Both the position numbers and the translations under genes were made by a program. 6,241 bases of DNA from Elusimicrobiota bacterium. Its GTDB lineage: Bacteria; Elusimicrobiota; Elusimicrobia; UBA1565; UBA9628. Under the pieces are notes generated by a model that saw only the letters and a list, made by a program, of their open reading frames with translations, searched no databases and had not been told where the DNA came from. The stretch spans positions 1 to 6,241 of the forward strand of contig JAGWRY010000114.1 of NCBI GenBank assembly GCA_028869495.1, read 5' to 3'. Below, piece after piece: positions 1-5,000 of this stretch (positions are counted from its first letter, which is position 1; each line of letters begins with the position of its first letter).

Positions 1-1
1 G

Positions 2-265
2 GCGCAGGCGGCGCAGGAGGCGCGCGCGCAGGCCGCGGACGCGGCGCGCGCCGAGGCCGAGGAGGCCAGGGCGGAGGCGGAGCGCTTCTCGCGCGCGGCG
101 GAGGAGCGGGCCGACGCGCGCGTGCGCGAGATGTCCGCGCGGCTGGCGGAGCTCGAGGAGAAGGCCGCGCAGGCGGAGTCCCGCGCGTCCGGCCTCGAGG
201 GCGCCCTCGACGAGTGCCGCAAGGAGCCGTGGACCAAGCGCCTGTTCAAGAGGGGGGGCGCGTGA
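2..265 (+). CDS. C-terminal part of a coiled-coil protein of unknown function (partial, runs off left edge)
   Basis: Reading frame 2 is open from the left edge to a TGA at 263-265 and gives 87 residues without an initiation site, so this is the tail of a longer protein. Composition is dominated by Ala, Glu, Arg and Gln with a hydrophobic heptad-like spacing (Leu48, Leu51, Ala55, Ala62, Leu65, Leu69), as in a long alpha-helical coiled coil. A short basic tail follows (residues 73-87, including EPWTKRLFKRGGA) with one Trp and no membrane segment. The stop overlaps the GTG start of the FlbD-like gene by four bases, so the two are probably translationally coupled. That places it in a flagellar gene cluster, but I recognise no family and low-complexity coiled coils are poor homology evidence. 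Function is unknown; a flagellar or cell-envelope structural role is only a guess from position. Confidence 0.65.
   Translation, partial: AQAAQEARAQAADAARAEAEEARAEAERFSRAAEERADARVREMSARLAELEEKAAQAESRASGLEGALDECRKEPWTKRLFKRGGA
250..255 (+). promoter_or_regulatory. Ribosome binding site that decides the flbD start
   Basis: GAGGGG, inside the longer run AGAGGGGGGG (249-258), lies six bases before the GTG at 262. It supports GTG 262 over the in-frame ATG at 214, which would add 16 residues with no FlbD similarity and overlap the upstream gene by more than 50 bases. Confidence 0.6.
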
Positions 266-489
266 TTTACCTGCACAAGCTGGACGGCCAGGAGACCGTC
301 GTCAACGCCGAGCTCATCGAGACGCTCGAGCCCGGCCCGCAGACCTGCGTGCATCTCGCGACCGGCAACAAGTTCCTCGTGCGCGAGACGGCTGACGAGG
401 TCGTCGCGAAAGTGCTGGAATACCGCCGGGCCGTCGCGGCCGCGGGCAAGCCGGTCAATCCGACCGCCGGCTACGAACGGGGCCGCTGA
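262..489 (+). CDS. flbD: FlbD/SwrD-family small flagellar protein
   Basis: This 75-residue protein starts at GTG 262. Its first 58 residues match the compact FlbD family pattern: an opening (M)IYLHKLDG strand, then NAELIE (15-20), a Gly/Pro turn, a TGNKFLV strand (34-40) and an ETADEVVAKVLEYRR helix (42-56). About 17 Gly/Pro/Ala-rich residues follow as a divergent tail. The family is small, cytosolic and encoded in flagellar operons. Its Bacillus subtilis member SwrD is reported to raise the power of flagellar motors, in connection with the stators, which fits the position directly ahead of motA. It should not be confused with the Caulobacter transcription regulator also called FlbD, a much larger NtrC-type protein. 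The upstream stop overlaps the start (GTGA), and motA begins 21 bases downstream. The family call is firm; the biochemical role is inferred from SwrD. Confidence 0.88.
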   Translation: MIYLHKLDGQETVVNAELIETLEPGPQTCVHLATGNKFLVRETADEVVAKVLEYRRAVAAAGKPVNPTAGYERGR

Positions 490-491
490 AC

Positions 492-497
492 AAGGAG
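492..497 (+). promoter_or_regulatory. Ribosome binding site of motA, long spacer
   Basis: AAGGAG lies in the 21-base flbD-motA gap, 13 bases before ATG 511. The spacer is longer than the usual 5-9 bases and pyrimidine-rich (CTCTTCCCCC). No better start is visible nearer the site. Confidence 0.55.
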
Positions 498-510
498 AAC
501 CTCTTCCCCC

Positions 511-1323
511 ATGGACATCGCCACCGTCGCCGGAATCCTCGTCTTCTTCGGCCTGACCGTCGCGGCCATCTTCATCAGCGAGGGGCCGGGCGGCTTCAAG
601 CCGTTCATGAACATGGAGGCCCTGCTGATGGTGATGGGCGGCACGCTCTGCGCGACCCTCGTCAACTATCCGCTGTCGCAGGTCGTGGGCCTGGGCAAGA
701 TCATCCGCAAGACGCTGTTCAGCCAGGGCGAGGACACGTCGGACATCGTCGTCACCTTCGTGAACCTGTCGTCGAAGGCGAAGAAGGAGGGCTTCCTCGC
801 CCTGCAGAACGACGTCAAGAACATCCCGAACGACTTCCTGCGCCGCGGCGTGTCGCTCGTCATCGACGGCTACGACCAGGAGTTCATCCGCGGAATGCTC
901 GAGACCGAGATCGGGTTCATCCGCGAGCGCCACAAGGTCGGCCAGGAGATCCTGAACGCGATGGGCACCTACTCGCCCGCGTTCGGCATCATCGGCACCG
1001 TGCTCGGCATGATCCTGATGCTGTCGGGCATCAGCGACGTCGCCGCCGTGCCGCGCCGCATGGCGCTCGCGCTGGCGGCCGCGTTCTACGGCCTCGGCTC
1101 CGGCTACCTGATCTTCCTGCCGATGGGCGGCAAGCTGCGGCGCCGCTCGGAGGAGGAGCTGCTCGTCAAGGAGATCATCATCCGCGGCGTCCTGCTCCTG
1201 CAGAGCGGCGCGACCCCGAAGGTCGTCGAGCAGAACCTGAAGGCCTACCTCGAGCCGTCGAAGCGCCTGATCGTCAAGCCCGCCGCGCCGCCCGCGGCGG
1301 CTCCGGGAGCTCCGGCGGCCTAA
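511..1323 (+). CDS. motA: Flagellar motor stator protein MotA
   Basis: MotA is the inner-membrane subunit that forms a five-fold ring around two MotB helices and couples ion flow to rotation. The 270-residue product has the family layout: TM1 about 2-22, TM2 about 37-54 (with GGTLCATLVNYP), a cytoplasmic domain about 60-150 that touches the rotor, TM3 about 157-174 and TM4 about 183-206. The hallmark segments PAFGIIGTVLGMI (156-168) and FYGLGSGYLIFLPMGGKL (192-209) carry Pro156 and Pro204, the equivalents of the two functionally important prolines of Escherichia coli MotA. Thr163 of TM3 is present, but the Thr usually seen in TM4 just before FYG is replaced by an Ala run (189-191). The tail after residue 255 is low-complexity Ala/Pro. 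Length is normal for the family. motB follows after three bases, so the stator subunits are co-expressed. Confidence 0.95.
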   Translation: MDIATVAGILVFFGLTVAAIFISEGPGGFKPFMNMEALLMVMGGTLCATLVNYPLSQVVGLGKIIRKTLFSQGEDTSDIVVTFVNLSSKAKKEGFLALQNDVKNIPNDFLRRGVSLVIDGYDQEFIRGMLETEIGFIRERHKVGQEILNAMGTYSPAFGIIGTVLGMILMLSGISDVAAVPRRMALALAAAFYGLGSGYLIFLPMGGKLRRRSEEELLVKEIIIRGVLLLQSGATPKVVEQNLKAYLEPSKRLIVKPAAPPAAAPGAPAA

Positions 1324-1326
1324 GCC

Positions 1327-2055
1327 ATGCCGCTGCGCCCGCCGAAAGGCTTCATCGACGAGACCGACCCCCGGGTCGCCCAGATCGGCCACCCGGCCCC
1401 GCCGTGGCTGGTCAACTACGCCGACCTGATGACGGAGCTCGTCTGCTTCTTCGTCATCCTGTACGCGCTGTCGGCCGCGCTGAGCAAGAACATGCAGAGC
1501 GCGAAGCAGGACGTCGACAAGATGATGAAGAGCGGGCAGATGTCGGGCTCGGCCTCGATCGACAAGGACGGGCTCAAGATCACGATCCAGGAGCAGGGGA
1601 AGTCCGCGTTCTTCGGGACCGGCGACGCCGAGCCGACGCCCGCGATCGACGCGGACCTCTCCAAGCTCGCGCCGATCCTGAAGAAGCTGTCCGCCGATCA
1701 CGAGATCCTCGTCGAGGGCCACACCGACGACCAGCCGATCCACAACCTCTACTTCGACTCGAACTGGGAGCTCTCGACCGCCCGCGCGACGAGCGTCACG
1801 CGCCTGCTGATCGACAAGTACCACCTCCCGGCCGACCACATGGGCGCCGTCGGCTACGGCGCGACGCGCCCGCTCGTGCCCAACGACAACGACGCCGACC
1901 GGGCGAAGAACCGCCGCGTCGTCATCTTCATCAAGAGCGCCGAGTTCAAGCCCAGCCCCGCCGCCGCGAAGGCCGCGGGGGGCGCCGCGCCGGGAGCTCC
2001 CGCCGCCGCGCCGGCGTCCGACGCGCCGCCGCCGGCGAATCCGAAGGGGCCCTGA
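1327..2055 (+). CDS. motB: Flagellar motor stator protein MotB
   Basis: MotB anchors the stator to peptidoglycan and carries the ion-binding Asp. In the 242-residue product a short cytoplasmic N-terminus (1-28) leads to one TM helix (about 30-52) starting PPWLVNYADLMTE. Asp33 in YADLMT is the expected ion carrier. A plug/linker region (about 53-80) precedes an OmpA/Pal/MotB C-terminal domain (about 82-203) with VEGHTDD (129-135), NWELSTARA (146-154), VGYGATRP (175-182) and NRRVVIFI (195-202), the usual peptidoglycan-binding motifs. Residues 208-242 are a disordered Ala/Pro tail. Glu37, one helical turn after Asp33, and Cys40 are unlike the common hydrophobic TLLL stretch. I see no strong Shine-Dalgarno sequence; the start lies three bases after the motA stop, so re-initiation or coupling is likely. 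The identification is secure. Confidence 0.95.
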   Translation: MPLRPPKGFIDETDPRVAQIGHPAPPWLVNYADLMTELVCFFVILYALSAALSKNMQSAKQDVDKMMKSGQMSGSASIDKDGLKITIQEQGKSAFFGTGDAEPTPAIDADLSKLAPILKKLSADHEILVEGHTDDQPIHNLYFDSNWELSTARATSVTRLLIDKYHLPADHMGAVGYGATRPLVPNDNDADRAKNRRVVIFIKSAEFKPSPAAAKAAGGAAPGAPAAAPASDAPPPANPKGP

Positions 2056-2059
2056 GCAA

Positions 2060-2782
2060 ATGGTAAAATACCGCATGAGCCGCCGCCTCGCCCTCGTCGG
2101 TCTGCTGGCCGCGCTGGCGGCCGCCTGCGGGCCGTCGAACCGGAACGTCGTGGTCCAGGACTTCGCCGAGGGCCGCGTCGTCAACCTGTCGATCACCGAG
2201 AAGCTGACCGGCACGAAGGACCTGCTGTTCCTGTCCCTGCCCAAGAAGACCGAGTTCCTCGAGGGCTACATCCAGGGCGTGATCACCGACTACAAGGACA
2301 ACCCCATCCAGGGCGTCGTCGTGCGAGCCGTCGCCAGCGGCGAGGCCGCCTCCGACGATACCGGGGACGAGGCCTCGCCGTCCGGCTTCGCGACCTCGTC
2401 GTTCGATCCGGGCGTCTCCGACACGAACGGCTTCTACCGCATCCGCTTCAGCCTGCCGATCCTCAACGGCGTCGTCGACGTGCGCGGGCGCCTGCTCTAC
2501 AACCCGGGCTGGAAGCAGGAGCGCGACAACCTGGGCAAGGCCTACGAGCCGCAGACCAAGCAGAGCCAGTTCCGCCTGTACTACGGCCGCAAGCGCGGCG
2601 AGATCGTGTTCGCCGAGGGCGTGCGCAAGACGATCGTCGCCTCGGTCGAGAGCAAGAGCGCGTCGAAGCTGCCGCCCCTGCCCGGCGCGGAGGCTCCGGC
2701 GCCGGCCAAGCCCGCCGAGCCCGCGGCGAAGACGAACGGCGGCGACGAGGATCTCTTCAAGGGCTTCGGCTTCGGGCAATGA
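2060..2782 (+). CDS. Lipoprotein with carboxypeptidase-regulatory-like domain, downstream of motAB
   Basis: The 240-residue product opens with a lipoprotein-type signal: basic MVKYRMSRR, a hydrophobic LALVGLLAALAA core and Cys23 after Ala-Ala-Ala, an acceptable if weak lipobox followed by GPSN. The mature part is therefore probably membrane-anchored and periplasmic. Residues about 71-150 look like a carboxypeptidase-regulatory/transthyretin-like beta-sandwich: GVITDYKDNPIQGVVVRA (73-90), a Ser/Asp-rich insert (93-118), then SDTNGFYRIRF (120-130). After about residue 200 there is a Pro/Ala tail and an acidic/Phe-Gly C-terminus (DEDLFKGFGFGQ). The start could be ATG 2060 (AAGGGG at 2044-2049, 10-base spacing) or ATG 2075, which gives 235 residues and Cys18. 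The gene begins four bases after motB and overlaps the cysteine desulfurase start by four. I recognise no named protein. A periplasmic accessory of the stator is possible from position, but only as inference. Confidence 0.8.
   Translation: MVKYRMSRRLALVGLLAALAAACGPSNRNVVVQDFAEGRVVNLSITEKLTGTKDLLFLSLPKKTEFLEGYIQGVITDYKDNPIQGVVVRAVASGEAASDDTGDEASPSGFATSSFDPGVSDTNGFYRIRFSLPILNGVVDVRGRLLYNPGWKQERDNLGKAYEPQTKQSQFRLYYGRKRGEIVFAEGVRKTIVASVESKSASKLPPLPGAEAPAPAKPAEPAAKTNGGDEDLFKGFGFGQ
2061..2069 (+). promoter_or_regulatory. Possible extended -10 promoter element
   Basis: TGGTAAAAT matches the extended -10 pattern TGnTATAAT at all but one position. It lies in an AT-rich run (2058-2070, 11 of 13 bases A/T), the only such run I noticed in this GC-rich window. 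No -35 hexamer is visible near 2041-2046. Transcription from it would begin around 2075-2076, at the second in-frame ATG of the lipoprotein gene. It may instead simply be an unstructured, AU-rich translation start region. Confidence 0.3.
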
Positions 2783-3936
2783 CCTACCTCGACCACAACG
2801 CGACGACGCCGATCCGCCCCGAAGCGCTGGACGCGATGCTCCCGTGGCTGCGCGACGGCTTCGGCAACCCGAGCTCGGTCTACGCGCTCGGGCAGAGGGC
2901 GCGCGCGGCCGTCGAGGCGGCGCGCGCGCAGGCCGCCGCCCTGGTCGGCGCCGCCGACCCGTCCGAGATCGTCTTCACGTCCGGCGGCTCCGAGTCCGAC
3001 GTGCTCGCGATCTCCGGCGCGGCGTGGCGCCTGCGCGACGAGACGCAGGGGCGGCGCAAGCGGGTCGTCACGACGCGCATCGAGCACGACGCGGTGCGCC
3101 TGCTCGGCGGGCAGCTCCGGCGCCGAGGCTTCGAGATCGCCGAGGCCGGCTGCGGCTCCGACGGGGTCGTCCGCGCCGAGGAGCTCGAGGCGCTGGTCGA
3201 CGACGCGACGGCCGTCGTCAGCGTGATGCTCGCCAACAACGAGACCGGCGCCCTCCAGCCCGTCGCGCGGTCGGCCGCCGCCGCGCGCGCGAAGGGCGCG
3301 CTCGCCCATACCGACGCCGTCCAGGCGGCCGGCAAGGCGCCGGTCGACGTCCGCGCGCTCGGCGTCGACCTGCTCTCCCTGTCCGGCCACAAGATCGGCG
3401 CCCCGAAAGGCGTCGGCGCCCTCTACGTGCGGCGCGGCGTCCGCCTCGACGCGGGGATCACCGGCCACCAGGAGAAGAACCGCCGGGGCGGGACGGAGAA
3501 CGTCGCGTCGATCGTCGGTTTCGGCGCCGCCTGCGAGCTGGCCCGCCGCGAGCTCGGATCCGCGGCCGCGCACGCCCTGTCCCTGCGCCGCCGCCTGGAG
3601 GCCGGGGTCCTGCGCCTGGCCGGCGCGCGCCTCAACGGCCCCGCGGAGGGGCGCCTGCCGAACACCTCGCACTTCAGTTTCGAGGGCCTCGACGGGCGCC
3701 ATCTCGTCGTCGCGCTCGATCTCGAGGGGATCTGCGTGTCGAGCGGCCCGGCCTGCTCGTCGGGAGCCTCCGCCCCGTCGCACGTGCTGACCGCGATGGG
3801 CGTCGCCCCGGAGCTCGCGACCGGATCGATCCGCGTCTCGTTCGGCTGGGGGACGACGGAGGCCGACATCGGCCGCCTCCTCGCGGTCCTGCCGGGCGCG
3901 GTCGCGCGCCTGCGCGAGGCGGGAGTCTCGGCGTGA
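2779..3936 (+). CDS. Cysteine desulfurase, NifS/IscS type (class V aminotransferase fold)
   Basis: This PLP enzyme takes sulfur from L-cysteine, forming alanine and an enzyme-bound persulfide. The 385-residue product, a normal family length, starts YLDHNATTP (3-11). It shows FTSGGSESD (66-74) for phosphate binding, His103 in IEHDAV (PLP stacking), NNETG (153-157), HTDAVQ (177-182), Lys205 in SGHKIGAPKG (PLP Schiff base), the GHQEKNRRGGTEN segment (229-241), catalytic Cys326 in SSGPACSSG (321-329) and Arg352 in IRVSFGW (substrate carboxylate). All key residues are present, so it should be active. The Cys loop is of the longer IscS/NifS class I type rather than SufS. ATG 2779 overlaps the lipoprotein stop (ATGA), and the stop overlaps the mnmA start (GTGA). 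That pairing suggests it supplies sulfur to MnmA, as YrvO does in Bacillus subtilis, though a wider Fe-S role cannot be excluded. Confidence 0.94.
   Translation: MTYLDHNATTPIRPEALDAMLPWLRDGFGNPSSVYALGQRARAAVEAARAQAAALVGAADPSEIVFTSGGSESDVLAISGAAWRLRDETQGRRKRVVTTRIEHDAVRLLGGQLRRRGFEIAEAGCGSDGVVRAEELEALVDDATAVVSVMLANNETGALQPVARSAAAARAKGALAHTDAVQAAGKAPVDVRALGVDLLSLSGHKIGAPKGVGALYVRRGVRLDAGITGHQEKNRRGGTENVASIVGFGAACELARRELGSAAAHALSLRRRLEAGVLRLAGARLNGPAEGRLPNTSHFSFEGLDGRHLVVALDLEGICVSSGPACSSGASAPSHVLTAMGVAPELATGSIRVSFGWGTTEADIGRLLAVLPGAVARLREAGVSA
3921..3925 (+). promoter_or_regulatory. Ribosome binding site supporting the mnmA GTG start
   Basis: GGGAG lies seven bases before GTG 3933, inside the end of the cysteine desulfurase gene. 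It supports GTG 3933 over ATG 3957. The latter would begin directly at the PP-loop SGGVDSS and lose the preceding beta-strand (RTRVLAAM). Confidence 0.5.
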
Positions 3937-5000
3937 GGACGCGCGTCCTCGCGGCGATGAGCGGGGGCGTCGACAGCTCGGTCGCGGCGGCGCTGCTGGC
4001 CGAGCGGGCCGACGAGGTCGTCGGCGTCACGATGAAGCTCCTGCCGCGCGCGGAGACCGGCTTCGGCTGCTGCGGCTCGCCGGCGGACGTCGACGACGCG
4101 CGGCGGGTCTGCGAGCGCCTCGGGATCGCGCACTACGTCGTCGACATGGCGGAGCTCTTCGAGGCCAAGGTGATCCGCCCGTTCGTCGCCGACTACCTCG
4201 GCGGGCGCACGCCGAACCCCTGCGTCGAGTGCAACCGCTCGGTCAAGTTCGGTCGCCTGCTGGCCCTGGCCGAGGCCTGGGGCTGCGCGCGCGTCGCGAC
4301 CGGGCACTACGCGCGCGTCCGAGACGGCCGCCTCCTCAAGGCGCGCGACGAGCGCAAGGACCAGAGCTACTTCCTCTACTCGCTGACCGCGCGCGAGCTC
4401 GCGCGCGTCGAGTTCCCCGTCGGCGCCCTCTCGAAGGACGAGGTGCGCGCGCGCGCGCGCGCGCTGGGCCTCGGGACGGCCGACAAGCCGGAGAGTCAGG
4501 AGACCTGCTTCGTGCCGGAGCGCGACGTGCGCGGCTTCGTCGCGTCGCGCCCGGAGGCCGCCGGCGCCGCCGCCGCCTCTCCCGGCCCGATCCGGGCCTC
4601 CGACGGGCGCGAGCTCGGCACGCACGCGGGCCTGGCCGCCTACACGGTCGGCCAGCGCCGCGGCCTGGGCGTCGCCGCGCCGGAGCCGCTTTACGTCGTG
4701 CGGCTCGAGCCGGAGACGAACGCCGTCGTCGTCGGCTCGGAGGACGAGGTCTACGCGTCGTCGCTCGTCGCCGGGCCGGTCACCTGGACGCGCGAGGCCC
4801 CGGCGGGGCCGCGGCGCGCGTCGGTGCGCGTGCGCCACCGTCACCCGCCGGCGGCGGCGGAGCTGACCCCTCTTGCGGACGGGCGCGTCTCGGTCCGCTT
4901 CGACGCGCCGGTCCGCGCGCTGGCGCCGGGTCAGGCGGCGGTCTTCTACGACGGCGACGAGATCCTGGGCGGAGGCGCGATCCTCCGGGGAGGCGCGTGA
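3933..5000 (+). CDS. mnmA: tRNA-specific 2-thiouridylase MnmA (TrmU)
   Basis: MnmA activates U34 of Lys, Glu and Gln tRNAs with ATP and transfers a persulfide sulfur to make 2-thiouridine. The product is 355 residues, a normal length. The PP-loop ATP site SGGVDSS is at 10-16, and GCCGSPADVDDARRV (45-59) matches the usual post-loop helix. TPNPCVECNRSVKFG (93-107) carries Cys100, equivalent to the first catalytic Cys of the Escherichia coli enzyme. ATGHYAR is at 122-128 and DQSYFLY at 143-149. Cys192 in SQETCFVP is the second catalytic Cys, and YTVGQRRGLG (237-246) opens the central domain. A C-terminal beta-barrel follows. All catalytic residues are present. The GTG start overlaps the cysteine desulfurase stop by four bases, which suggests coupled expression of sulfur donor and acceptor. 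A (GC)10 tract at 4445-4464 encodes the Arg-Ala repeat near residues 172-177. Confidence 0.95.
   Translation: MRTRVLAAMSGGVDSSVAAALLAERADEVVGVTMKLLPRAETGFGCCGSPADVDDARRVCERLGIAHYVVDMAELFEAKVIRPFVADYLGGRTPNPCVECNRSVKFGRLLALAEAWGCARVATGHYARVRDGRLLKARDERKDQSYFLYSLTARELARVEFPVGALSKDEVRARARALGLGTADKPESQETCFVPERDVRGFVASRPEAAGAAAASPGPIRASDGRELGTHAGLAAYTVGQRRGLGVAAPEPLYVVRLEPETNAVVVGSEDEVYASSLVAGPVTWTREAPAGPRRASVRVRHRHPPAAAELTPLADGRVSVRFDAPVRALAPGQAAVFYDGDEILGGGAILRGGA
4445..4464 (+). repeat. (GC)10 dinucleotide tract inside mnmA
   Basis: Twenty bases of uninterrupted GC dinucleotide encode alternating Arg and Ala within MnmA. Such alternating purine-pyrimidine tracts can adopt Z-DNA and are prone to slippage; loss or gain of one unit would shift the mnmA frame. 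It may just reflect Arg/Ala codons in a very GC-rich genome. Confidence 0.8.
4970..4997 (+). repeat. 9-bp direct repeat and hairpin around a ribosome binding site
   Basis: GGAGGCGCG occurs at 4971-4979 and again at 4989-4997, separated by a segment containing CCTCC (4982-4986). CGGAGG (4970-4975) can pair with CCTCCG (4982-4987) over a six-base loop. Alternatively CCTCC can pair with the GGAGG at 4989-4993, which is the ribosome binding site of the next gene, though only with a very tight loop. Confidence 0.5.
4987..4993 (+). promoter_or_regulatory. Strong ribosome binding site of the small lipoprotein gene
   Basis: GGGGAGG stands six bases before ATG 5000, a near-ideal spacing, and three bases before the adjacent in-frame GTG 4997. 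It therefore favours ATG 5000. It lies inside the last codons of mnmA. Confidence 0.65.

Noticed and set aside
252..258. G7 run as a phase-variation switch at the end of the coiled-coil gene
   Set aside because: A change would affect only the last few residues of the upstream protein and the spacing to GTG 262; seven Gs are not unusual in this composition and it is better read as part of the ribosome binding site.
214..261. ATG 214 as the flbD start
   Set aside because: The added 16 residues do not resemble the family, overlap the upstream gene heavily, and lack a ribosome binding site as good as the one before GTG 262.
1404..2066. A 220-residue + strand frame inside motB
   Set aside because: It is an Arg/Asp-rich shadow in another frame of a clear MotB, with no motifs.
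2844..3932. Apparent N-terminal extension giving a 718-residue mnmA product
   Set aside because: It is an Arg/Pro-rich out-of-frame reading of the cysteine desulfurase gene; GTG 3933 with a ribosome binding site and the proper MnmA first strand is the real start.
1946..4844. Long - strand open frames (for example 1946-2779, 2581-3783 and 3423-4844) antisense to the lipoprotein, cysteine desulfurase and mnmA genes
   Set aside because: They lie fully under well-supported + strand genes, are low-complexity Arg/Ala/Gly-rich, show no family motifs, and are expected from scarcity of stop codons in very GC-rich DNA.
4229..4999. Apparent long extension in front of the small lipoprotein
   Set aside because: It is an out-of-frame reading of mnmA; the lipoprotein signal and strong ribosome binding site fix the start at ATG 5000.
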